Of a DNA stretch of 36,740 nt, positions 22,786 through 31,104 are shown in pieces (within the stretch, counting starts at the first letter, position 1; each line of letters starts with the position of its first letter). The notes beneath the pieces were generated by a model, which saw only the letters and a program-made list of their open reading frames with translations, made no database searches and was not told the DNA's origin. Where the stretch lies: contig JAILRK010000192.1 of the NCBI GenBank assembly GCA_024698225.1, forward strand, positions 1 to 36,740. The letters run 5' to 3'. A program made the translations under genes and the position numbers. The DNA comes from Oscillospiraceae bacterium (lineage in GTDB: Bacteria; Bacillota; Clostridia; Oscillospirales; Oscillospiraceae).

Positions 22786-24081
22786 TCAGCTCACAAGAGC
22801 CGTGGAGAACCAGGGTATGTAGGTGATGAGCAGCAGCGCCACCAGGAATGCGATGATGAACGGAACTGCCTTTCTCGCCACCGCCATGGGCTGCTCGTCG
22901 CCGATGTTGCCCGCGACGAAGAGGTCGAGGCCGAAGGGCGGCGTGGCAAGGCCGATGGACAGGCAGCAAACGAGGATGACGCCGAAGTGAACCTCATTGA
23001 CGCCGAGCTCCTGCACGGCAGGCAGCAGCACGGGCGCGAGGATGATGATGGCAGGACCGGTGTCCATGACCATGCCGAGAATCAGGAAGATGACCACCAG
23101 CACCGTCAGCACCGTCCAACTGGAGTGGAAGTTGCCGGTGATGAACGCCGTGACCGCCTTGGTCGCCTTGGTCAGCGAGAGCACGCGGCCAAACGCCGTG
23201 GCGAACGCCAGCACGAAGGCGAGACCGCCGTAGGTCTTGACGGACGCGCAGAGCATCGGAATGAGGTCGGAGAGGTGAATGGATTTGTAGATGAACAGGG
23301 AGACAATCAGCGCATAGAACACGGAGATGACCGCAGCCTCGGTCGGAGTGACGTAACCGGCATAGATGCCGCCGAGCACGATGATCGGGCAAAGCAGCGC
23401 CCAGAAGCTCTCCTTGAACACGGGCCAGAGACCGTTGGCGTGCAGCTCGTTCATCTTCTGGTCAATGAGCTTGCGGTCCTCGCCCTTGGTGATGCAGTAG
23501 AACACCGCATACGCCATCAGGAACACGCCGATGAGGATGCCGGGGAAAATGCCGCCGAGGAACAGCGCGCCCGTGGAGACGCCCGTTGCCAGCGAGTAGA
23601 GCACGAAGGGGATGGACGGCGGGATGATGACGCCCAAACCGCCCGCAACGGCAATCAAGCCGGCGCTCCATTTCTTTTCATAGCCCAGAGAGACCATGAA
23701 CGGGATGCACATGGAGCCGACCGCCGCGGTGGTCGCCGGACCGGAGCCGGAGATTGCACCGTAGAACAGGCAGGTGATGATGACCGCGCAGGGGATGCCG
23801 CCGGGAATGCGGCCGATGAAGTACGCGAAGAAGTTGAACAGCTTCTTGGAGATGCCGCCCTCCGCCATGATGACGCCGCCGAGGATGAACAGCGGCACGG
23901 CGAGAATCGGCGTGGAGTTTGCGCCGGAGAAGGTGTTGTTGAGCACCTGGGTGATGGTGCCGCCCTTCCCCATCAGCAGAATCGGCGCGAGGGAGCCGAG
24001 GACCATGGACGTGCCGATGGGAATCGACACGGCGATGCCGACGAGAAATACAACGAATACCAGTAACGCTGCGCTTGCCAT
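22786..24081 (-). CDS. TRAP transporter large permease (DctM family)
   Basis: Multi-TM; GGIMAEGGISKKLFNFFAYFIGRIPGG, GSGPATTAAVGSMCIPFM. Confidence 0.94.
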   Translation of the reverse strand: MASAALLVFVVFLVGIAVSIPIGTSMVLGSLAPILLMGKGGTITQVLNNTFSGANSTPILAVPLFILGGVIMAEGGISKKLFNFFAYFIGRIPGGIPCAVIITCLFYGAISGSGPATTAAVGSMCIPFMVSLGYEKKWSAGLIAVAGGLGVIIPPSIPFVLYSLATGVSTGALFLGGIFPGILIGVFLMAYAVFYCITKGEDRKLIDQKMNELHANGLWPVFKESFWALLCPIIVLGGIYAGYVTPTEAAVISVFYALIVSLFIYKSIHLSDLIPMLCASVKTYGGLAFVLAFATAFGRVLSLTKATKAVTAFITGNFHSSWTVLTVLVVIFLILGMVMDTGPAIIILAPVLLPAVQELGVNEVHFGVILVCCLSIGLATPPFGLDLFVAGNIGDEQPMAVARKAVPFIIAFLVALLLITYIPWFSTALVS

Positions 24082-24644
24082 TATGCCTCGCCTCCTTCCG
24101 CTCTCTTGCCGGCCTCAGCCTCTTCGGCGGCTTCGGCCATGGTCTGCTCCAGCGTGGTAAGTTCTTTTTCTTTGAAGTGCATGACGTGGACAATCGCCAT
24201 CTGCACGCCGCGCACCGCGCCAAGGCCAAAGCCGACGAGCATGATTGCGTAGATAATCCACATCGGCCAGAGCATGGCGGGCGACGCCTCGCCGCTGACC
24301 TTGATGCCGTTGACAACCTGAATCGCGTTGACGAACAGAATCGCCATGACGGCTGCGTTGATGAGGTCGATGAGGATGTTGACGCTCTTGCGGACTGCCT
24401 GCGGCAGCATGTCAACCAGCACGTTCACGCGCAGCATGCTGCCCTTGCGAATGGTATACGGCAGGGAGAGAAACACGCTCCAAATCCAGCAGAAGCGGCA
24501 GAATTCCTCCGGCCAGGTCAGCGCGTCAACAAAGGACAGGTTGCGGAAGATGACCTGGACCAGTTCGACGCAGGAGATGAGCACCAGGATAACGACGAGG
24601 AAAAATTCCTCGAAATGCTCATCCAGCCATTTCAGGACTTTCAA
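24081..24644 (-). CDS. TRAP transporter small permease (DctQ family)
   Basis: Four-TM protein with FVDALTWPEEFCRFCWIWSVFLSLPYTIRKGSMLRV; overlaps dctM start. Confidence 0.92.
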   Translation of the reverse strand: MKVLKWLDEHFEEFFLVVILVLISCVELVQVIFRNLSFVDALTWPEEFCRFCWIWSVFLSLPYTIRKGSMLRVNVLVDMLPQAVRKSVNILIDLINAAVMAILFVNAIQVVNGIKVSGEASPAMLWPMWIIYAIMLVGFGLGAVRGVQMAIVHVMHFKEKELTTLEQTMAEAAEEAEAGKRAEGGEA

Positions 24645-24692
24645 AATACTTCCTCCATTCTGTTTTATTACGCTCTTGGACGGCAGCGGGGT

Positions 24693-25565
24693 TTACTTCT
24701 GCTCCTCCATGATCGTCATGAGTTCCTTGCGCATCGCATCGAGCGGCGCGCACTGACCGCCGGTCCAGAGCTGAATCTGGCGCAGTCCCTGATAGAGCGA
24801 CATGTCAAGACCGTTGATGGTCTTGCAGCCGACTTCCTTCGCCTCGCGCAGGAAGCGGGTCTCGGGGGGATTGTAGGTCGCGTCGAAGCAGACGTGCTCG
24901 GGCTTGAGGTATTTCTTGTCCACGCAGGTCGTGTCTTCCTTGCCGCGCATGCCGGCGCCGGAGAGGTTGAGGATGATGTCGGTCTCGTCAAGAGCCTTGG
25001 CGATGGCCTCTTCATTTGCCGCGCGGACGGGGACGCAGACGCCGGGATAGAACTTGTTCAGCTCTGCGGAAAGCTCCTCGCAGGCACCGGAGCGGGAGCA
25101 GATGTAGATGCGCTTGGCACCGGCGTTTGCCAGCTCAAAGCAGACGCTGCGGCCCGTACCGCCTGCGCCGAAGGAGAACATGGTCTTGCCCTTGAGCTCG
25201 CCCAGCTCCTCCTTGAGGGAGCGCAGCGCGCCGTAACCGTCGGTATTGTAGCCAATGAGGCGGCCCTCAGCGGTCTTGACGACGGTGTTGCTCGAACCCA
25301 TCTTCTTGCACAGAGGGTCGAAATCATCGAGATAGCGCATAACTTCAACCTTGTTCGGCTTGGTCACCGCCGCACCGGCGAAGGCGGGCATGTAGCGCAC
25401 GGCGTTGATGGCGTCGCTCAGGTGGTCGTTGCCGACCTCGGTGTAGAAATACACCATGTTGTAATTGGCCGATTCATACCCGGCGTTCTGCATGCGAGCC
25501 GCGAAGGACTGGCTCAGAGGCGTTCCGATTAAGGTAATAAATCTGGTGTTGATGTCGATGTTCAT
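24693..25565 (-). CDS. Shikimate/quinate dehydrogenase-family protein (AroE-like)
   Basis: GTPLSQSFAARMQN, GAAVTKPNKVEV, SSNTVV, GYNTDGYGALRSL, GAGGTGRSVCFELANAGAKRIYICSRS. Confidence 0.92.
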   Translation of the reverse strand: MNIDINTRFITLIGTPLSQSFAARMQNAGYESANYNMVYFYTEVGNDHLSDAINAVRYMPAFAGAAVTKPNKVEVMRYLDDFDPLCKKMGSSNTVVKTAEGRLIGYNTDGYGALRSLKEELGELKGKTMFSFGAGGTGRSVCFELANAGAKRIYICSRSGACEELSAELNKFYPGVCVPVRAANEEAIAKALDETDIILNLSGAGMRGKEDTTCVDKKYLKPEHVCFDATYNPPETRFLREAKEVGCKTINGLDMSLYQGLRQIQLWTGGQCAPLDAMRKELMTIMEEQK

Positions 25566-25890
25566 AGGGCTCCTCCTGTTCTAATTTATGAAAAACTAAT
25601 GAAGTTTCTCTGTTTGCATTCTGATTTTATTGGTAATCCGTTCAAATGTCCAATGTTATCTTTTCACGCATTGATTGAAAAAAATCATAGGAAACGAGGG
25701 CCTTCCGTTTCTTTCTGTTTCCTACAAATTCGCTTTCTCATTTTCGTAAAAAACTTACAAAAAAACAGGGCATCCTGCTATCAGGCGAGCGAAAAGACCG
25801 CTTTCTATCGCATGATTGATTTTCTCTATCACGCGAAAGGGCGCGCCACGCAGCAAAAAAGCGTTGCACGAACGTCATTGTTTCGTCGGC

Positions 25891-26220
25891 TCAATCCGGT
25901 GACCCCGGCTCCGAGAGCGCCGCGAGCACCTCCCCCGTCTCTGCGTCAATCCGGTAGTGGTAGTCCCGCTGCGCGGTTTCAAATTCGATTTCATACCACG
26001 CCTTACCCGCCTTGGTTTCCAGGTCAATGTCCGTGTCCGCCGCATCCTCCTGCGAAAGGCCGGCGTCCGAAAGCGCAATGCCCAGCGCCTCCTCCCCGCT
26101 GAGGTAATTCTGCCGGAACTGCTCAATCAGGTACCATGCGACGACAATCTCAATCAGGATGAGGATGACCAGCGCGCCGGTCACCACCTTGTAGTTTTTC
26201 TTCAGCCATTCCATGTCCAT
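25891..26220 (-). CDS. Single-TM PepSY-domain protein
   Basis: N-terminal TM; EALGIALSDAGLSQEDAA...WYEIEFETAQRDYHYRIDAETGEVLA. Confidence 0.85.
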   Translation of the reverse strand: MDMEWLKKNYKVVTGALVILILIEIVVAWYLIEQFRQNYLSGEEALGIALSDAGLSQEDAADTDIDLETKAGKAWYEIEFETAQRDYHYRIDAETGEVLAALSEPGSPD

Positions 26221-26343
26221 CTGCCTCCTTTCGCTTCAGCATACTGCCGACGCCTCAAAAAAGCAAGGAAAAATGACCGTATGCGTGTGAAACCGCCATA
26301 GAAAACCTGTCTGAGCCGATAGGCTTTCTCAATCCGCAAACGA

Positions 26344-26373
26344 TTGACTTTCGGGGACCAAAAGGACTACTAT
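26344..26373 (+). promoter_or_regulatory. Putative promoter of the zinc-ribbon gene
   Basis: TTGACT-N18-TACTAT. Confidence 0.5.
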
Positions 26374-26403
26374 TGAGAAAACGCTGAAAGGAAGTCATTT
26401 GTC

Positions 26404-26667
26404 ATGTCTGCTGAAAAGAAACTCTGCTATGCCTGCAACACCGAGCTGACGCTTGTCTCCGCCTCCTTCCCGATGGGCAGCACCTTTGCCCATGAGCGCT
26501 TCCACGCCGATATCTACCGTTGCCCGCAGTGCGGCCGCGTTGAGTTGTTCGCCGCGGAGATGGAGGAAAACGTTATCTGCCCGGTGTGCGGGGCCTCCCA
26601 CAGTCCCAAAGAAAAATGCCCTGTCTGCGCCATCAACGCCGCCTTTTCCAACCACGCGGCACAGTAA
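26404..26667 (+). CDS. Small zinc-ribbon protein
   Basis: Cys pairs CYAC, CPQC, CPVC, CPVC; RBS-like AAGGAAG upstream. Confidence 0.8.
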   Translation: MSAEKKLCYACNTELTLVSASFPMGSTFAHERFHADIYRCPQCGRVELFAAEMEENVICPVCGASHSPKEKCPVCAINAAFSNHAAQ

Positions 26668-26698
26668 CACCGGTTTCCGTCTCTTTTCCTTTATAATA

Positions 26699-26747
26699 AG
26701 GGCCTCCTTCCCCACTGCGGCATCCGCAGTGGCAGGAGGTCCTTTTT
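26699..26747 (+). terminator. Terminator after the zinc-ribbon gene
   Basis: CCACTGCGG-CAT-CCGCAGTGG nested in CCTCCT/AGGAGG, followed by TTTTT. Confidence 0.85.
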
Positions 26748-26888
26748 CCGTCCGTTCGCCGCGGCAGGCGGAAGGTTTTCCTTGTGTTTCAAGTTTCGTT
26801 GTGCTAAAGTGAATCTGTCTGTATGCCCCTCTGTCGCGCGGTTATGAGCAGTTGCGACATATTCCGTTATGATTTGGAGAAAAGCACT

Positions 26889-28304
26889 ATGGATACACAC
26901 AAAAAAACCCTGAGCCGAAGCATCGCGCTTGGCTGTGTCCTGTTCACGGTGATTCTTTGTCTGACTCTGAGTTTTTTGAACTACTACACCCTGAGAAAAG
27001 CCCTGCGGGAGCGCTATCATTCCCAGATTACGGACCTGCTGCGCTATGTGGACCGTCACATCGACGATACGGACCTCAGACGCTGCACCGAAACCGGCGT
27101 TGAGAGCGACGCTTACCGCGAATTGCTGCGATTTATGGACGGGATTATGGACGATTTCAGTGTCCACTACCTCTATGCAATCAAGCCCGTCAGTCTCAGT
27201 GAGACACACAACGTCATGGTCATCCTCAGCGCCGAGGACTATCACAACCGCTATGAGGACACGGAGGGCAACCTGTATCTCGGCTGGGTCTCGGACGATG
27301 AGTACGACATTGAGACGGTGCGCAAGCTCTATGAGATTATGGCGCAGGACGACATCGTGTTCTTTATCGAAAAGACCGAGTGGGGCACCGACTACACGGG
27401 CGCTCTGCCGCTGCGGGACGACAGCGGCGCGTGCTACGGCATTCTTTGCGTGGACATCGACGTCACGGCGATGTTTGACGAGCTGACGCGTAACGCCCTG
27501 AACAACTCCGGCGTCGTCGTGCTGCTCGGGCTACTCTATACCGTTGCATTTATGCTGTGGTCACGAAGGAACATCACGGCGCCGGTTCAGGATCTGGAAA
27601 AGGGCGTGGTGGATTTCGCCGGCAGAAGCCATGGTCAGCGCAGCGTGGACGCGCTGAAATTTGAGGCGCCCGTTATCCGCACGGACAACGAGGTGAAGTC
27701 CCTTGCCAGAGCCATTACCCAGATGACGGAGGATATGCAGGACTACGTTCGGGAGGTCCTGTCGGCTGAGGCGACCTCCCGTGACATGAAGAAGCTGGCG
27801 GACGCCATGAGCACACTGGCGACGGTTGACCCGCTGACCGGCAGCGGCAACCTGACGGCATGCATGCGCGAAGAGGAGGCAATCAACCGTCAGATTGCCG
27901 AGGACCCGAGCGGCGTGGACTTCGCCCTTGCCATGATTGACATCAACTGCATGAAGTACATCAACGACGGCTTCGGACATGAAAAGGGCGACGCGGCGCT
28001 GCGCTGTCTTGCCGAAACGGCAACGCGGGCATTCCCCCATTCGCAGGTCTTTCGCATCGGGGGAGACGAGTTCATCGTTATTCTGCGTAAACAGGACTGC
28101 CGGGACGCCGAACAGCTTCAGGAGCGCTTCCACGCCGAGACCTCCTGGCCGAAAAACGACGAGCCTTGGGTCAAACTCTCCGCTTCCATCGGCGTGGCAC
28201 ACTACACCCCGGGAAGAGACCACAGCATGGACGACGTGCTCAAGCGTGCCGACCAGGCCATGTACGATATGAAACAGGCGATGCACGCGGCATGGGAGCG
28301 CTGA
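26889..28304 (+). CDS. Membrane-bound diguanylate cyclase (GGDEF)
   Basis: Two TM segments flanking an extracellular domain; VDPLTGSGN, DINCMKYINDGFGHEKGD, RIGGDEF. Confidence 0.92.
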   Translation: MDTHKKTLSRSIALGCVLFTVILCLTLSFLNYYTLRKALRERYHSQITDLLRYVDRHIDDTDLRRCTETGVESDAYRELLRFMDGIMDDFSVHYLYAIKPVSLSETHNVMVILSAEDYHNRYEDTEGNLYLGWVSDDEYDIETVRKLYEIMAQDDIVFFIEKTEWGTDYTGALPLRDDSGACYGILCVDIDVTAMFDELTRNALNNSGVVVLLGLLYTVAFMLWSRRNITAPVQDLEKGVVDFAGRSHGQRSVDALKFEAPVIRTDNEVKSLARAITQMTEDMQDYVREVLSAEATSRDMKKLADAMSTLATVDPLTGSGNLTACMREEEAINRQIAEDPSGVDFALAMIDINCMKYINDGFGHEKGDAALRCLAETATRAFPHSQVFRIGGDEFIVILRKQDCRDAEQLQERFHAETSWPKNDEPWVKLSASIGVAHYTPGRDHSMDDVLKRADQAMYDMKQAMHAAWER

Positions 28305-28400
28305 GGCGCACGCCGCCGTGACAGAGAACCTGCACAAGACTGCCTGCTTTGAACATTCGTGCCGGAGCAGGCAGTCATCACAATGAAACGGAGGAACAGG

Positions 28401-31007
28401 ATGGAAAAGCGGCTGGTGATTGGAATCCTTGCCCACGTGGACGCGGGCAAAACCACGCTGAGTGAGGCGTTGCTCTACACCGCGGGGGCACGGCGCACGC
28501 TCGGGCGCGTGGACCACGGGGATGCCTTTCTGGACACGGACGCCATCGAGCGCGAGCGCGGCATCACAATCTTCGGAAAAACCGCGCTGTTTTCCGTAAA
28601 GGATGTTCACATTACACTGGTAGATACACCAGGTCATGTGGACTTCTCCTCCGAGACGGAGCGCACACTCGGCGTGTTGGACTGCGCGATTCTGGTCATC
28701 AGCGGCACCGACGGCGTGCAGAGCCACACGCGCACCCTTGCGCGCCTGCTCGAGCGCTACCGCGTGCCCGTGCTGGTGTTCGTCAACAAGCTCGACCTCG
28801 CGGGCGCGGACCGGGAGCGCCTGCTCGCGGAGCTTTCGGACGCGCTGCCCGGCTGCGTGGACTTTGCCGCGCCGGAGCGCGACGAGAACGCCGCCATGAC
28901 CGACGAGGCGGCGCTGGAGGAGTATCTCACGCGCGGCGCGCTGAGCGACGACACGCTTTGCGCACTGGTTCGCAAGCGCCTGCTCTTCCCCGTGTTCTTC
29001 GGCTCGGCGCTCAAGCTGCAGGGCATTGACGCCTTGCTCGACGCGCTCTCCCGCTTCGCGCCCGCGGCAGTGGACGAGGGTGCATTTGGCGCGCGCGTCT
29101 TCAAAATCAGCCGCGATGCGCAGGGCGCACGCCTGACCTGGCTGCGCGTTACGGGAGGAGCGCTGCGCGCGCGCACGGCAATCCGCTACGCCGTCGGCGG
29201 TGTGAGCTATGAGGAAAAGGCAGACCAGCTCCGTCTCTACTCCGGCGAGCGCTTTGTCCCCGCGGACGAGCTGACGGCGGGCATGGTCGCCGCGGTGACC
29301 GGCTTGACCCACACCCGCCCCGGTCAGGCGCTGGGCGCGGCGCTGCCGACGGAGGAGCCGACGCTTGAACCGGTGCTGACCTATCAGCTCATGCTGCCGG
29401 AGGGCGTCGATGCGCATGCCGCGCTGCCGCGGCTGCGCGAGCTGGAGGACGAGGACCCCATGCTGCACCTCGTCTGGGACGAGCGCCTGCGCGAGCTGCA
29501 CGTCCGATTGATGGGTCCGATTCAGCTGGAGATTCTGCAGCGGCTCATCCATGACCGCTTCGGCTGGGACGTGCGCTTCGGCGCGGGCAGCATCGTCTAC
29601 CGCGAGACCATCGCCGCGCCCGTCATCGGGCGGGGACATTTTGAGCCGTTGCGCCACTATGCGGAGGTGCACCTGCTGCTCTCGCCCCTGCCCCGCGGCA
29701 GCGGCGTCCGCTTTGCCTCGGCGCTGGGCACGGACGCCCTTGCGCTGAACTGGCAGCGCCTCATTGCCACGCACGTGTTCGAGTGCGCGCACCTTGGCAC
29801 GCTGGTCGGCGCACCTGTAACAGATATTTCCTTTACACTCGTTGCGGGGCGTGCCCACCTGAAGCATACGGAGGGCGGCGACTTCCGCCAGGCGACCTAC
29901 CGCGCCATCCGCCAGGGGCTGATGAAGGCAGAGGGCGTGCTGCTCGAGCCGCATTACGACTTTCGCATGGAGCTTCCGCCGGAGTGTCTTGGACGCGCGA
30001 TTGCGGACGTACAGGGCATGGGCGGCGAAACCGACCCGCCGGACACGGCGGGCACGCTGACGCTGCTGACCGGTCACGCGCCGGTGGCGGGGCTGCGGAG
30101 CTACGCCCAGACACTCTCGGTCTACACCCGCGGCGCGGGGCGCCTGTCCTGCGCGCTGCGCGGCTATGAGCCCTGCACCGACGCGCGCGCTGTCATCGAC
30201 GCCGTCGGCTATGACGCGCAGCACGACACGGAGCACCCGGCGGACTCGGTGTTCTGCACGCACGGCGCGGGCGTGACGGTGCCCTGGCAGGAATCGGACG
30301 CGTGGATGCACTGCGAAAGCGCGCTGCAGCCCGACGCCCCGGCGGAGGAGGACCCGCCGGAGCAGACGCGGCATACGGGCAGCGTCCATGCGGATGAGAG
30401 CGAGCTGCAGGCAATCTTCGAGCGGACCTACGGAAAAGTCGAGCGCCACGCCTTTGCGCCGACAAAGCCGCCGGCGCGCCTGCCCCTGAGCGACGCGAAG
30501 TACAGCGTCGCGCTGCGCAACGACCCGGAATACCTGCTGGTGGACGGCTACAACGTCATATTCGCCTGGGAGGAGCTCAAGCGCCTTGCCTCGGTGGATA
30601 TCTCCGACGCGCGCGCCGCGCTCACCGGCGTGCTGTCCAACTATCAGGCGTTTCGGGACAGCCGCGTCATTCTGGTCTTTGACGCGTACAAGGTCAAGGG
30701 CAACCCCGGCTCCGTGGAAACGGTGGACGGCGTGAAGGTCGTCTACACGAAGGAGGCGCAGACCGCCGACGCCTACATCGAGCGTGCGACCTATGAGCTG
30801 CGCAAGGAGCGGCGCGTGCGCGTGGCGACGAGCGACAGCTTGGAGCAGGTGATTATCCTTGGTCACGGGGCAACGCGCATCTCCGCCGCGGCGTTTCACG
30901 CGGAGGTGGAGGCGGCCAACGGCGAGATTGCCGCGCTGGTCGAGCGCTGCAACGAGCGCAACCGGCTGAGCAACCGCCTCGAACACGTTGCGCACATCAG
31001 CGAGTGA
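28401..31007 (+). CDS. EF-G/TetM-like translational GTPase fused to a C-terminal YacP/Rae1-type NYN nuclease domain
   Basis: AHVDAGKTTLSEALLYTAG (G1), RGITIF (G2), DTPGHVDF (G3), NKLD (G4); C-terminal YLLVDGYNVIFAWEELKRLA, VILVFDAYKVKGN, TADAYIERATYEL, VATSDSLEQVIILGHGA. ATG at 28401 preceded by GGAGGA. Confidence 0.93.
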   Translation: MEKRLVIGILAHVDAGKTTLSEALLYTAGARRTLGRVDHGDAFLDTDAIERERGITIFGKTALFSVKDVHITLVDTPGHVDFSSETERTLGVLDCAILVISGTDGVQSHTRTLARLLERYRVPVLVFVNKLDLAGADRERLLAELSDALPGCVDFAAPERDENAAMTDEAALEEYLTRGALSDDTLCALVRKRLLFPVFFGSALKLQGIDALLDALSRFAPAAVDEGAFGARVFKISRDAQGARLTWLRVTGGALRARTAIRYAVGGVSYEEKADQLRLYSGERFVPADELTAGMVAAVTGLTHTRPGQALGAALPTEEPTLEPVLTYQLMLPEGVDAHAALPRLRELEDEDPMLHLVWDERLRELHVRLMGPIQLEILQRLIHDRFGWDVRFGAGSIVYRETIAAPVIGRGHFEPLRHYAEVHLLLSPLPRGSGVRFASALGTDALALNWQRLIATHVFECAHLGTLVGAPVTDISFTLVAGRAHLKHTEGGDFRQATYRAIRQGLMKAEGVLLEPHYDFRMELPPECLGRAIADVQGMGGETDPPDTAGTLTLLTGHAPVAGLRSYAQTLSVYTRGAGRLSCALRGYEPCTDARAVIDAVGYDAQHDTEHPADSVFCTHGAGVTVPWQESDAWMHCESALQPDAPAEEDPPEQTRHTGSVHADESELQAIFERTYGKVERHAFAPTKPPARLPLSDAKYSVALRNDPEYLLVDGYNVIFAWEELKRLASVDISDARAALTGVLSNYQAFRDSRVILVFDAYKVKGNPGSVETVDGVKVVYTKEAQTADAYIERATYELRKERRVRVATSDSLEQVIILGHGATRISAAAFHAEVEAANGEIAALVERCNERNRLSNRLEHVAHISE

Positions 31008-31041
31008 GCGGCTCTGCGCCGGATTGTTTACACTTTTTTCA

Positions 31042-31069
31042 TTGATTTTATTCCAATCTCTATTATAAT
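31042..31069 (+). promoter_or_regulatory. Putative promoter of the ABC operon
   Basis: TTGATT-N16-TATAAT in an AT-rich gap. Confidence 0.6.
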
Positions 31070-31104
31070 AATCATTTATACTTTTTCTATAAAGGAGGCT
31101 GCGT

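Noticed and set aside
25599-26102. 167-aa plus-strand ORF
   Set aside because: Runs from an AT-rich intergenic gap into the antisense of the PepSY gene; no RBS or motif seen
28401-30400. Calling this a tetracycline-resistance gene
   Set aside because: GTPase domains resemble TetM, but the C-terminal Rae1-like fusion and chromosomal context do not support a resistance claim without testing
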